Shown here: positions 51,156 to 60,608 of the stretch, in pieces | Layout: each line of letters opens with the position of its first letter | Position numbering within the stretch: position 1 is the stretch's first letter | Source of the DNA: Pseudomonas capeferrum | GTDB lineage: Bacteria; Pseudomonadota; Gammaproteobacteria; Pseudomonadales; Pseudomonadaceae | Direction: 5' to 3' | Assembly (NCBI RefSeq): GCF_000731675.1 | Contig: NZ_JMIT01000001.1 | Span: 374,712-438,711, forward strand | DNA: 64,000 nt | Made by a program: the position numbers and the translations under genes | The notes under the pieces: generated by a model | Databases searched by the model: none | Told to the model about the DNA's origin: nothing | Seen by the model: the letters and a program-made list of their open reading frames with translations, nothing else

Positions 51156-51800
51156 ATGCGCTGTGCCTATGGCGCCGGTCTTTCGTTGGTGTTTTTCCTG
51201 CAGCCGGTGCTGGCAAGCCCTATTCAGGACTGCCCCGCGATCGTGTCTAACATCGAGCGGTTGGCCTGTTTCGACCAGGCGGCCGGCACACCTGCGCACA
51301 AGGCGAAAAAACAGTGGTCAGCACCGGAGCTGGAGGCAACCAGCGTGTTACGGGTGATGGCAAATGAGGCCACACGTACGGCAGATGACCTGACGTTTCG
51401 CATTGGCAGCCAAAGCGAGGGCAGTGAACGCGCACCTGAATGGGTCATTTCGGCCCCCGCCATTGCCTCAGGCGATGACCCTTCCTATCTGGCCATCAGT
51501 TGCATACAGAACATCTCCCGCCTGCAGTTGATTGCCAGGCAGCCCATCGGCGCCAGCTGGGTGACTGTGCGCCTGAAGGGGGAAGGCGGGTCTACGAATG
51601 CGACGCGCTGGCAGGTGATGGAGAACGGGCAAGTGCTCGACGCGGGGCGAGGTTTGCCGGCGATCGAGCAGATCAAGCAGCTGATAGGGGCGCAGCGCAT
51701 CGAAGTTGTGAGTGATCACAACGAAGTCGATGGGCTGATTTTTGATGCGCAAGGTCTGGACCCTTTGATCCGCCAGGTGCGAAGCACATGCCGGTGGTAG
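51156..51800 (+). CDS. TagO/VasI-type T6SS-associated periplasmic protein
   Basis: This 214-residue protein begins MRCAYGAGLSLVFFLQPVLA, a Sec signal peptide. I chose the ATG at 51156, 7 bases after GGAGGGG; an ATG at 51150 is also possible. The mature part starts with DCPAIVSNIERLACFDQAAG, a Cys-pair pattern shared by VasI/TagO proteins, and carries more Cys near positions expected for disulfides (ISCIQN, STCRW). It overlaps tssA by 13 bases. Confidence 0.82.
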   Translation: MRCAYGAGLSLVFFLQPVLASPIQDCPAIVSNIERLACFDQAAGTPAHKAKKQWSAPELEATSVLRVMANEATRTADDLTFRIGSQSEGSERAPEWVISAPAIASGDDPSYLAISCIQNISRLQLIARQPIGASWVTVRLKGEGGSTNATRWQVMENGQVLDAGRGLPAIEQIKQLIGAQRIEVVSDHNEVDGLIFDAQGLDPLIRQVRSTCRW

Positions 51801-53257
51801 CGCAAGTGCCTGCGCAGCACATCACTGGGTTGCTTGCACCGATTGATCCGGCGGTCCCTGCTGGGCTGTTCGATGTGGAGGACGAAACCTACCAGGCCAT
51901 TGACCAGGAGATGGTCAAGCTGGGCGGGCTGCAGGAAGCCTCGATCGACTGGGTTTACATTGAAGAGGCGTCCCGGCTTTACCTGAGCCAGCAATGCAAG
52001 CACCTGCGCATCGTCTCTCACCTCAGTGTTGCGTGGTTGCGCAGTGGCTGCTGGGAGCGCTGGGGCTACACGTTGGCGTTGTTGGCCGGCATGGTCGAAC
52101 ACTACTGGGAACCCGCTCATCCAAAGCCCGGCCCTAAAGGTTTCCTGGGCAAACGCAAGCTGGCGGCCTTGATGCTCAACCGCTTGATCGAAGCGTTGCC
52201 GCGCCTTGACCGCTTCACCTATACGCCGGCGCTTGCGGCGGCGGCGCAGCAAGCGTTGACGTGCCTGCAACAGCAGCAGGGCATCGCCCAACTGGACGCG
52301 GGCCTGCTGGGCGAACTGCAGCGCTTGCTTAGTAAACACACGGCGGTTGCCGACGGCGTCGGCGAGCCTGCTGCACCCAAGGCGCCTGCGGCAAGCATTG
52401 ATGTTGCGCCGCTGGCCGAGGTCATCGCCACACCCATGCCACGTGTATCAATGGGCAACGAGCGAGAGACACGGCGGTCCGTGTTGACCATGGCCGAGCT
52501 CATCAATCAACAGGACCCGTACGACCCGACCGGCTATCAGTTACGTCGTTTTGGCTTGTGGGCGCACCTCCAGGCAGCACCCCAAGCCAGGCAGGGCGGC
52601 AACCGTACGGAACTGATGGCGGTTCCGTTGGATATAGCAGGGGCCTACGAAGACGCTATCGCCGGCACGGTGATTGACCCGGGGTTGCTGCAGCGGATCG
52701 AAAAGAGTGTGGCGGCATGCCCCTTCTGGATTCGCGGCAGTTTTCTGGCCGCGACTACCGCTTCGCGGCTGGCGATGGGCGAGGTCGCTGAGGCGATCCG
52801 CGCGACTACGGCGCGGTTCGTACAGCGTATGCCCGCCCTGCAGCAGTTGGGCTTCAGCGACGGCAGGGTGTTTGTCGATGACCAATGCCTGGCTTGGCTC
52901 AAGGGCGGTCAGGGGCAGGGCGAGCAGGGTGCCCCCACTCATGAGTTCAGCGGCTTGCGCGAGGAGTTGGTCAGCCAACTGGAAAGCGGCGGCGTAGAGC
53001 CGGTTCTGCTCCGCTTGCAAGCGCTGCAGGCGGATTTTCGTGCCCCTCGTGATCGCTGCCATACCACCGTGATTGCTGCTGACTTGCTGGCGGCGCGGGG
53101 CGTGTCCTGGCTGGCCCAGGACCTGTGCGCCGGTGTGGCCCGCACGATGCAGCAAACCACCGCCGACGCCTGGGAGCCTGAGGTGTTCCAGCGGCTCCAG
53201 CAATACGCCACAGCCCCAGCGTTGGCCAACCAGAACAAGGACCAAGAGCCCTCATGA
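51788..53257 (+). CDS. tssA: TssA (ImpA-type cap/baseplate protein)
   Basis: This 489-residue protein begins MPVVAQVPAQHITGLLAPID. The ImpA N-terminal region (about 1-130, with LRIVSHLSVAWLRSGCWERW) is followed by a linker and a VasJ-like C-terminal part. It helps initiate and cap tail assembly. It overlaps tssM by four bases. Confidence 0.88.
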   Translation: MPVVAQVPAQHITGLLAPIDPAVPAGLFDVEDETYQAIDQEMVKLGGLQEASIDWVYIEEASRLYLSQQCKHLRIVSHLSVAWLRSGCWERWGYTLALLAGMVEHYWEPAHPKPGPKGFLGKRKLAALMLNRLIEALPRLDRFTYTPALAAAAQQALTCLQQQQGIAQLDAGLLGELQRLLSKHTAVADGVGEPAAPKAPAASIDVAPLAEVIATPMPRVSMGNERETRRSVLTMAELINQQDPYDPTGYQLRRFGLWAHLQAAPQARQGGNRTELMAVPLDIAGAYEDAIAGTVIDPGLLQRIEKSVAACPFWIRGSFLAATTASRLAMGEVAEAIRATTARFVQRMPALQQLGFSDGRVFVDDQCLAWLKGGQGQGEQGAPTHEFSGLREELVSQLESGGVEPVLLRLQALQADFRAPRDRCHTTVIAADLLAARGVSWLAQDLCAGVARTMQQTTADAWEPEVFQRLQQYATAPALANQNKDQEPS

Positions 53258-56200
53258 ATCAACTATGGAAGCAACTCAAACGCTGGGGCTTGCCGGTGGC
53301 TACGCGCATTGGCCTGGCACTGCCGCTGCTGTTGGCTATTGGCGCTGCGCTGATGTTGGTTGCCATCTGGTGGCTTGGCCCGCACTGGACATGGCGTGAA
53401 CAACAGCCACTGGCGAGCGTGGCCCATCGAAGTCTGGCGAGCCTGGTGCTCGTGCTGGTGCCCTTGGTGTGCTGGCTGGTCATACTGCGTGCGCGCTTTC
53501 GCCGCCTGCAAGCTGAGCAGGCTCTGGCAATGGCTGCCGAGTCGGACCCTGCGCTGCCCTTCGTCCACGCCCAAGAGAAGGCGTTGAACCAGGGCCTTGC
53601 GCGGTTTCTGGACAATGCAGGCGGTCGACGGGCTTTGTATCGGTTGCCGTGGTATCTGGTACTGGGTGATGAGCATGCCGGCAAGAGCAGCTTCATCGAT
53701 TGCACCGATCAGAGTTTTTCCCTGACGCGTATCGACAAGGCCCAGGCACGCGGCCGGCAGGCCGAAACGCTTGCTTACCCGGTGGGGTGGTGGATCAGCA
53801 ATGATGCAGTGATCATCGACCCACCCGGCGCCTTCATCAGTCAGGGCGCGCTGGCAAGCTCGCCGAACAGTGAGCCCGCGGTATCTGAAGGCACCCAGGG
53901 CAAGTTGTGGAGCCATCTGTTGGGCTGGTTGCTGCGCAATAGAAGCCAGAGAGCGCTCAATGGCTTGTTGCTGGTTGTCGACCTGCCCGGGCTGTTGCAT
54001 GGGTCACCTGAGCAACGCACGGCATTGGCCCATGTGTTGCGCACACGCTTGCACGAGGTAAGCAGTCAGCTGGGTTCGCGCTTGCCACTGTATGTGGTGC
54101 TCAGCAAATTCGATCTGCTCGATGGTTTTGATCCTTTCTACAGCAAGCTCTCAGCGGCCAGCCGCGCAAACATGCTGGGGTTCACGTTCAAGCTGGATGC
54201 GGTCGAAGCATTCGACGCCTGGCTGGACGAATACGCTGAACACTACGATCGCTTGATTTGCCAGCTGTTCGAGCAGGTCGTGGACCGTATCGATTCAGTG
54301 GGCAGTGCACCCCTGCGCGCACGGCTGTTTTCCTTGCATGCGCAGTTGATCGGGCTGCGGCCGATATTGCTAGGGTTTCTACGCGAGGCCTTGGCGAGTG
54401 ACCGTTTCACCACCCCGGCCTTGGTCCGTGGTGTGTATTGGTCATCCGTCACGCAGCAAGGCGAAATGCGTAATGCATTCATCCGAGAAGCGGCTCAGCC
54501 CTATAAAACGAAGCTTCCCTTGCGTGAAGGTAAGGCGCCAGGCAAGGCGCTGGTCTACTTCGTCCAACGGGCTTTTGCGCGGGTGATCTACCAGGAGGCC
54601 GGCCTTGCCGGGGACAATGTCAAGGTGGCTCGCAGCAAGCGCCAATTGCTGTGGGTGGGGTCTGGCGTAGGCCTGCTTGCGTTCTGCATCGCCATTGCCA
54701 GTTGGCAACGCTACTTCGATATCAATGGCACCAAGGCCGCCGGGGTGCTTGCCAAGAGCCGGGAGTACAGCCATCACGAAGTGGATCAGCGCCTGGACCC
54801 GACCGGCCGCAATTTGCTGGAGCCACTGGACCAGATCCGTGATGCGGTATCGGTGTTTGGCGATTACCGTGCTGCGTGGCCTGGTGTGGCGGATTTGGGC
54901 CTGTATCAGGGCCGCGCCATCGGGCCCCGGGTGGACGAAGCCTACCTGAGCTTGCTCTCCAAGCGCTTCTTGCCGGCCTTGGCCAGCGGAGTGATCGATG
55001 CCATGAACGCGGCGCCCCCCGGCAGTGAGCAGCAAATGGCGGCGCTCAGGGTTTACCGTATGCTCGAAGACCGCAAGAGCCGCCGGCCTGAATGGGTCGA
55101 GGAGTGGATGGCACGGCAGTGGCAACAGGCGTTTCCAGGCCAGGGGCAGCTGCAGCGCGACCTCATGCAGCACCTAGAATATGCCTTGGCGTATGCCGAT
55201 GCAGATCTGCCGCAGTTCCGCCAGCGGGTCAGTGAAGTGCAGCAGGCATTGCGCAAGGTGCCGTTGCCACAGCGGGTGTATGCAGGCCTCAAGCAACAGG
55301 CCCAGGAGCAGCTACACATCGGCTTGGACCTGCGTCACCAGGTGGGCCCGGCGTTCGATGTGGTTTACCAACCGTCTGCAGGGGCCGGACGGGAGGATAA
55401 CCTTCTGCTGGCCCCCATGCTGACCGCCAAAGGCTACACGGCGTATTTTGAACCGCGCAGCCAGCGGTTCGCCGAGATGGCGATGATCGACCAGTGGGCC
55501 CTCGGCGAACGCGCTCAACTTGACTATTCGGACGCCGACCGGGAGGCGCTGAGCGAACGCTTGCGCAATCTGTACAGCACCGACTACATCGATAGCTGGC
55601 GGCGTGCCCTGAATGCGTTTGCGGTGGCTGACTTTCGCGACCTGGATCATGCTGTCGTGATCCTGCAACAGCTGACGGGGCCTGCGGCGCCGCTGCAGCG
55701 GCTGCTGGATACCGTGCGCGAAAACACGTCGCTGTCCTCGGCAGCAGGCATTGAAGCGCCGAGTGAGGCTGCTGCGCTGCAGCCTGCAAGTCGCCCACCC
55801 GCGCAACAACAGACGTTAGCGATTCAGCGGGCATTCGCGGGCCTCAGTGCCATGTTGCAGGCAACAGGCGATAAACCGAGTTACTACGATGAAACGCTCG
55901 CCGCCATTGCCGCCGTCCACGACTATGCCAAGGCGGTGCAGGACAGCCCCGACCGAGGTAAGGCAGCCCTGCAAGCGGTGCATCAGCGCTTCTCGATGAC
56001 GGGGCACGACCCGATCGGTACCTTGCAGCGTGTTGCGACGGGGTTGCCGGAACCCCTCAACTTCCAGGTAAGAAAAGTCGCGGATCAAACCGCGCGGGTG
56101 TTGAACGTGGAAGCGTTGCGTGAACTGGAGCGACGCTGGGACGTTGAAGTGTACAGCTTCTTCCAGCAACGCCTGGCGGGGCGCTACCCCTTCGTGGTGA

Positions 56201-56853
56201 AAGCGCCCGATGCCTCTCTGGAAGACTTCGAGGCGTTCTTTGGGCCGAAGGGTCGCCTGCAACAGTTCAATGATCAGTACCTGAAGGTGTTCCTGAACGA
56301 CAACCTCGAAGCCCTGCAGTCAGGTCAGGGGCAGTCCTTGATCCGCAGCGACGTGATCGAACAGTTGGCGCTGGCAGACCGCATCCGCGAGACCTTCTTC
56401 GACCAGCGCGGCAACCTGAGTGTGCAATTCAGCATCGAGCCGTTGGGGCTCAGCGCCAATCAGCGTACCAGTCTGCTGGACCTGGATGGCCAGTTGATTG
56501 CTTACACCCATGGTCCAAGCCAGATCAGCGGGGTTGTCTGGCCCAATACCCTGGGGCGCAAAGTGCGCAGCAACCTTACGTTGCTCCGGCAGAACGGCAA
56601 TAGCAGCAGCCTGGAGTACCGCGGGCCTTGGTCGATGTTCCGCTTGCTTAGCCGCGGCTCGCTCAATGGGCGCACCGCAACCAGCGTGGACCTGAGCTTC
56701 AGGACCGGAGACGGCGTGATGCGCTATCGGCTGAATGCTGAAAAAGCCTTCAACCCGATTACCCAACAGCCTTTCAAAGGCTTCCGCTTGCCGCGTGGCT
56801 TGTTGCAGCTGCCACCCAAGGTTGCACTGGCCGGGCAAGCGGACGGTACGTAA
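53254..56853 (+). CDS. tssM: TssM (IcmF-like) inner-membrane complex protein
   Basis: This 1199-residue protein has two N-terminal helices (about 15-40 and 55-75), a cytoplasmic NTPase-like domain with Walker A GDEHAGKSS (near residue 138), a third helix near 465-485 (GSGVGLLAFCIAIASW) and a large periplasmic domain that contacts TssJ. The Walker A motif, missing in some TssM, is intact. It is the last gene of the plus-strand T6SS operon; 7 bases separate it from the convergent P5C-reductase-like gene. Confidence 0.94.
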   Translation: MNQLWKQLKRWGLPVATRIGLALPLLLAIGAALMLVAIWWLGPHWTWREQQPLASVAHRSLASLVLVLVPLVCWLVILRARFRRLQAEQALAMAAESDPALPFVHAQEKALNQGLARFLDNAGGRRALYRLPWYLVLGDEHAGKSSFIDCTDQSFSLTRIDKAQARGRQAETLAYPVGWWISNDAVIIDPPGAFISQGALASSPNSEPAVSEGTQGKLWSHLLGWLLRNRSQRALNGLLLVVDLPGLLHGSPEQRTALAHVLRTRLHEVSSQLGSRLPLYVVLSKFDLLDGFDPFYSKLSAASRANMLGFTFKLDAVEAFDAWLDEYAEHYDRLICQLFEQVVDRIDSVGSAPLRARLFSLHAQLIGLRPILLGFLREALASDRFTTPALVRGVYWSSVTQQGEMRNAFIREAAQPYKTKLPLREGKAPGKALVYFVQRAFARVIYQEAGLAGDNVKVARSKRQLLWVGSGVGLLAFCIAIASWQRYFDINGTKAAGVLAKSREYSHHEVDQRLDPTGRNLLEPLDQIRDAVSVFGDYRAAWPGVADLGLYQGRAIGPRVDEAYLSLLSKRFLPALASGVIDAMNAAPPGSEQQMAALRVYRMLEDRKSRRPEWVEEWMARQWQQAFPGQGQLQRDLMQHLEYALAYADADLPQFRQRVSEVQQALRKVPLPQRVYAGLKQQAQEQLHIGLDLRHQVGPAFDVVYQPSAGAGREDNLLLAPMLTAKGYTAYFEPRSQRFAEMAMIDQWALGERAQLDYSDADREALSERLRNLYSTDYIDSWRRALNAFAVADFRDLDHAVVILQQLTGPAAPLQRLLDTVRENTSLSSAAGIEAPSEAAALQPASRPPAQQQTLAIQRAFAGLSAMLQATGDKPSYYDETLAAIAAVHDYAKAVQDSPDRGKAALQAVHQRFSMTGHDPIGTLQRVATGLPEPLNFQVRKVADQTARVLNVEALRELERRWDVEVYSFFQQRLAGRYPFVVKAPDASLEDFEAFFGPKGRLQQFNDQYLKVFLNDNLEALQSGQGQSLIRSDVIEQLALADRIRETFFDQRGNLSVQFSIEPLGLSANQRTSLLDLDGQLIAYTHGPSQISGVVWPNTLGRKVRSNLTLLRQNGNSSSLEYRGPWSMFRLLSRGSLNGRTATSVDLSFRTGDGVMRYRLNAEKAFNPITQQPFKGFRLPRGLLQLPPKVALAGQADGT

Positions 56854-56860
56854 GAGGACG

Positions 56861-57631
56861 TTACCTGGACCGCGTCAACAGCCCATCCAGCACCACCTCG
56901 CAGGCCGCGCCCCAGCTGGCACTCACTGGCTGATGCATCAGTACCGCCAGCCCATCGGCGGTAAAGGTGCCTGGCGTGGCAATCGCCTGCCCCAACGCCT
57001 TCAGCGTGTGCTCGGGCTGACGCTGGGCACTGGTCACACAGTCGTGCAGGTTGCCCAGCACCAGAGCACGCGCTTCGGCAGCCGGCAGACCCTTGTCGGT
57101 CAGCCATTGCTGCAAATCGTGCAACAGGAAGTAGAACCAGCCGTTCATGCACGCGGCAACCGTGGCCAGCTCGAACGCGGCTTCATCCTGCAGCACCACC
57201 AGGTTGCCCAGCGCGCCCAGGCCCTGCTCGGTAGGCACGTCCGGCGGGCAGACCACCACGGTGGCCTGATTGTGTTGCGCCGCGTAAGACAGCATCACGC
57301 GCACGCAGTGGGCCGCAGGGAAGGCCGCTTGCAACTGTGCCAGGCCCACACCCGCCGCCAACGACAGCAAGCGTTGCCCGGGGCGCAGGCGCACCTCGCT
57401 GGCGAGTTGTGCCAGCGCTGCCGGGCGCACGCCCAGCATCACCAGCTCGGCCTGATCGACCACCGCCTGGTTGCTCGGCAGTACCTGGCAACCTTGCGTG
57501 TGGGCCAGCGCTTCGGCGCGCTGGGCGTTGCGTGGCGACAGCAGGATCGCGCCGTCGAAACCACTGCTGCGCAGGCCCATCACCACTTTTTCGGTCAGCT
57601 CGCCGACCCCGAGAATACCCAGACTATGCAT
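56861..57631 (-). CDS. Pyrroline-5-carboxylate reductase-like NADP-binding protein
   Basis: This 256-residue protein begins MHSLGILGVGELTEKVVMGL, a Rossmann G-x-G-x-L start like ProC. The family motif around AAGVGLAQLQAAFPAAHCVR follows. The C-terminal part is more diverged than in true ProC, so its substrate may differ. It is downstream of, and 12 bases from, a FAD-dependent amine/amino-acid oxidase-like gene, so it may reduce the imine made by that enzyme, or regulate it. Confidence 0.78.
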   Translation of the reverse strand: MHSLGILGVGELTEKVVMGLRSSGFDGAILLSPRNAQRAEALAHTQGCQVLPSNQAVVDQAELVMLGVRPAALAQLASEVRLRPGQRLLSLAAGVGLAQLQAAFPAAHCVRVMLSYAAQHNQATVVVCPPDVPTEQGLGALGNLVVLQDEAAFELATVAACMNGWFYFLLHDLQQWLTDKGLPAAEARALVLGNLHDCVTSAQRQPEHTLKALGQAIATPGTFTADGLAVLMHQPVSASWGAACEVVLDGLLTRSR

Positions 57632-57643
57632 GATGCCTCCTTG

Positions 57644-58963
57644 TCAGCTTTCCAGGCCGGCACGGCGCTGGCCCCAGTGCAGGTTCAGGTTCACGCCCAT
57701 GCTCAGCAGCGGCTCCGGTGGGTTGCGGTTAGGCCCCGCCGAGCTCAGCAGGAAGTCGATCAGTTCGTCGCGTTCACCGCTCAGCCAATCGGCCAGCAAG
57801 GTACCGGTAGCGGTGCCCCGGGTAATCCCCAGGCCGTTGCAGCACAGCGCGGCATGGACATTGGGTGCCAGTGTGCCGAAGTGCGACAGGTGGTTGCGCG
57901 ACAGGCACATCGCGCCGCCCCAGGTGAACTCGAACGGCGTACCCAAGAGCATCGGGAAGCGCCGTTCGAACGACGCCCGGTGCTGCCGAACGGCCCGCTG
58001 CAAGTGGCGCTGATTGGCACGGCCGTCGGCGTTGAAGCTGAAGCTGTTGCGCACCAGCAGGCGCTGGTCCGGGGTGCGCCGCAGGGTGCTGCCGAACGGG
58101 TCGGCGGGGATGATGCCCCAGCTTGCCTTGCCGCCCAGGCGTGCCTGTTCGTCTTCGCTCAGGGGGCGGGTCATGCTGGCGTAGGTGAAGATCGGCAGCA
58201 GCCGGCCCGGCAAAAAGCCGAAGTATGAGGCGAAGGCGTTGTTGGTCAGCAGCAATTGGTCGGCAACGATTTCGCCGTGGGCGTGCTTGAGGGTGATGCG
58301 CGAGCCCTGTTCAAGGCGGGTGATGGTGGTGTGTTCGTACAGCGTCACGTTGCCGGGCAGGCTTTGCGCCAGGCCTTTGGCCAGGGCGGCCGGCTGCAGC
58401 AACTGGGTGCCGGGCGTGTACAGCGCCTTGCGGTAGAACGACGTGCCGAGGTGTGCCGGCAGGTCATGGGCATCGATCATCTGGTAGGGCTGGCCGAGTT
58501 TTTCCAGGCCGCTGCGGTAGGCTTCCAGTACGGCCAAGCCCTTGTCTTCGACGGCGGCCTGGTACTTGCCGTCCGGGCGTAACTGGCAGTCGATGCCGTG
58601 TTGGCCGATCAGCTTGTGCAGTATCGACTGCGCGCGCAGGTTCAACTTGAGGTTCATTCGCGCAGTGGCCAGCTCACCGATGTAGTCAGGCGCACCGATG
58701 TCGTGGGGCAGGTCGATGGCAAAGCCCGAATTGCGCCCCGAGGCGCCGAAGCCGACTTCCTGGGCTTCCACCAGGATGATCTCGTCGTCGGGGTGATGCA
58801 GCGCCAGTTGCCGTGCTGCCGCAAGGCCGGTGAAGCCGGCACCGAGCACCACCCAGCGCGCTTCGCTCCGCCCCCGATGCGCGGCGCAGGGCTGGCGCCG
58901 GGGGCTGAGGTGGAACCAGCCGCAACCGTTGTCGTCCGCAGGGGTAGAGGTGTTTCTGTACAT
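57644..58963 (-). CDS. FAD-dependent oxidoreductase (DAO family, PuuB-like)
   Basis: This 439-residue protein begins MYRNTSTPADDNGCGWFHLS. The FAD dinucleotide-binding motif is VVLGAGFTGLAAARQL, followed by GFGASGRNSGFAIDLPHD, the pattern of gamma-glutamylputrescine oxidase (PuuB) and related DAO enzymes. The C-terminal ITRGTATGTLLADWLSG closes the FAD site. I used the ATG at 58963. It forms an operon with the P5C-reductase-like gene. The exact amine or amino-acid substrate is not known. Confidence 0.85.
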   Translation of the reverse strand: MYRNTSTPADDNGCGWFHLSPRRQPCAAHRGRSEARWVVLGAGFTGLAAARQLALHHPDDEIILVEAQEVGFGASGRNSGFAIDLPHDIGAPDYIGELATARMNLKLNLRAQSILHKLIGQHGIDCQLRPDGKYQAAVEDKGLAVLEAYRSGLEKLGQPYQMIDAHDLPAHLGTSFYRKALYTPGTQLLQPAALAKGLAQSLPGNVTLYEHTTITRLEQGSRITLKHAHGEIVADQLLLTNNAFASYFGFLPGRLLPIFTYASMTRPLSEDEQARLGGKASWGIIPADPFGSTLRRTPDQRLLVRNSFSFNADGRANQRHLQRAVRQHRASFERRFPMLLGTPFEFTWGGAMCLSRNHLSHFGTLAPNVHAALCCNGLGITRGTATGTLLADWLSGERDELIDFLLSSAGPNRNPPEPLLSMGVNLNLHWGQRRAGLES

Positions 58964-59154
58964 GGGGTTTATCCGTGTTGTTTTCCTCACTGTCGCACGA
59001 CGCACGCGGCGGGCATATAACGGGAGTGACGGGTCGTGGGAGGTTTTGAATTGACCTTTGCGAGTTGCTCGTGATTTGCTCGGTTGGCCGGTGATTGGCC
59101 CATGCAACGGCCCCCAGCAGCCAACGATCATTCAAAGGAAACTGAAGGTCTGCC

Positions 59155-59784
59155 ATGTCCGAATACAAACTTCACTGCTTCGCAGAATCCGGTAATGCCT
59201 ACAAAGTCGCCCTCATGCTTGAACTCACCGGCCAGGCCTGGCAGCCGGTGTTCGTCGACTTCTTCAACGGCCAGACCCGCGAGCAATCCTGGCGCGATGA
59301 CGTGAACGAGCAGGGCGAGGTGCCGGTGTTGGAGCACGCTGGCAAGTCGCTCACCCAATCCGCGCTGATCCTCGAATACCTGGCCGAACAGACCGGCCAG
59401 TTTGGCCCGCGCGATGAGGACGAGAAACGTGAAATCTGGCGCTGGATGCTGTTCGACAACCACAAGTTCACCAGCTACTACGCGGCGCTGCGGTTCATCT
59501 ACTGCCTGAAAAAGATGGGCGAAACGGAGGTGACCAAGTTCTTGCGTGACCGCGCCACGGCGGCCTATCGCATCGTCGATGCGCACTTGGCCAAAACCCC
59601 CTTCATGGTCGGCGGGCGGTTGACCATCGCCGACCTATCGCTGGCGGGGTATGTGTTCATGCCTGAAGACACCGGTATCGCGCTGGCCGAATTCACCCAT
59701 ATCGAGGCCTGGAAAGCGCGTATCAAGGGCACACCCGGTTGGAAGCACCCGTACGACCTGATGCCGCGCACAGCGACCGTTTAG
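59155..59784 (+). CDS. Glutathione S-transferase family protein
   Basis: This 209-residue protein (MSEYKLHCFAESGNAYKVAL) has an N-terminal thioredoxin-like domain with the Ser of FAESGNAYK as probable catalytic residue, the cis-Pro GEVPVLEH and ESA-like SLTQSALILEYL. The all-helical C-terminal half is followed by a conserved GGRLTIADLSLAGYVF. An AAAGGAAAC region precedes the ATG. It faces away from the FAD-oxidase gene; the 191-bp gap holds both promoters, but none is obvious by eye. Confidence 0.9.
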   Translation: MSEYKLHCFAESGNAYKVALMLELTGQAWQPVFVDFFNGQTREQSWRDDVNEQGEVPVLEHAGKSLTQSALILEYLAEQTGQFGPRDEDEKREIWRWMLFDNHKFTSYYAALRFIYCLKKMGETEVTKFLRDRATAAYRIVDAHLAKTPFMVGGRLTIADLSLAGYVFMPEDTGIALAEFTHIEAWKARIKGTPGWKHPYDLMPRTATV

Positions 59785-59997
59785 GCGCCATTCGGATGAC
59801 TGGTCGGCGACAAGCCGGGCGGCATGACTACGCTCAGGACGTAAGAAACATTTTGCAATAACTGGCCAGCTGGCCCTGAAGGACCTCGTTCACTCGCTGC
59901 AGATGGAAGGCCGCACTGGTTGCAGGTCGCCCCACGGGGTGCCGGAACTCATGGGGTGCCCTGTGCAACCCCGTGCTACTCCAAGCGGAGGCACATC

Positions 59998-60435
59998 ATG
60001 CTCAAGAAATACTTGTTGGCTTTGGCGATCGGCGCGGTTTTGTCAGCGTCGGCAGTTTTGGTGCCTGACTCCATGGGCGGTGCGTCCAGTGCGTATGCGA
60101 AGGATGGCGGCGGTGGAGGTGGCGGTCATGGTGGCGGTGGTGGTGGCCATGGCGGCGGAGGTGGAGGTGGAGGCCACGGCGGTGGCGGTGGTCACGGTGG
60201 TGGCGGCGGCAGTGGCGGCGGTGGCGGTGGCCATGGCGGCAGTGGCAGCGGACACAGTGGCGACGGCGGCGGACATGCCAGCTCAGGTCGGGGTGACAGC
60301 GGACGTAACGGGGCCGATGATGGTGCCAACCATGAGGCCAACCACAATGTGGGAGAGGCCCACGGTGTAGGGCACGGCGCGGACGACGGTCCCGATCATG
60401 ATGTCGGAGACGATCATGGAGGTGACCGCACGTAG
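59998..60435 (+). CDS. Small secreted Gly/His-repeat protein
   Basis: This 145-residue protein is read from the ATG at 59998 with GGAGG upstream. It has a signal peptide (MLKKYLLALAIGAVLSASAV, cleavage near AYA) and a mature part of Gly-rich repeats broken by His (GGGGHGGGGG units), ending in an acidic, His- and Asp-rich tail (NHEANHNVGEAHGVGHG). Codons are real GGN/CAN mixtures with a clean start and stop, so it is likely a gene. The His-rich composition suggests metal binding, but no family was recognised. Confidence 0.7.
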   Translation: MLKKYLLALAIGAVLSASAVLVPDSMGGASSAYAKDGGGGGGGHGGGGGGHGGGGGGGGHGGGGGHGGGGGSGGGGGGHGGSGSGHSGDGGGHASSGRGDSGRNGADDGANHEANHNVGEAHGVGHGADDGPDHDVGDDHGGDRT

Positions 60436-60442
60436 ATTTTGA

Positions 60443-60478
60443 GTTGCCAGTACTGGCCTCTTCGCGGGTACTGGCAAC
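60443..60478 (+). terminator. Hairpin after the Gly/His-repeat gene
   Basis: GTTGCCAGTAC (60443-60453) and GTACTGGCAAC (60468-60478) form a perfect 11-bp stem with a 14-base loop, 7 bases after the stop. There is no strong T-tract, so it is either a weak terminator or a stabilising hairpin. Confidence 0.65.
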
Positions 60479-60485
60479 GCACCTC

Positions 60486-60596
60486 TCAGATCGACAGCCG
60501 CACCACCCGGTTATCCAGCGCCTGCTGCGCCTGGTCACGCCGCTTGTTCACCATCAATTCCCCAATCGCAATCAGCCGGGTTCGTGTGATGTTGCG
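60486..60596 (-). pseudogene. Possible gene remnant: C-terminal fragment
   Basis: On the minus strand an open stretch without a proper start encodes about 36 residues that look protein-like (RNITRTRLIAIGELMVNKRR, then DQAQQALDN and VVRLSI before a stop at 60486). It is too short to name, and the N-terminal part is lost next to the mrdA stop. It could equally be chance. Confidence 0.3.
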
Positions 60597-60608
60597 CGAC
60601 AACCCCCT

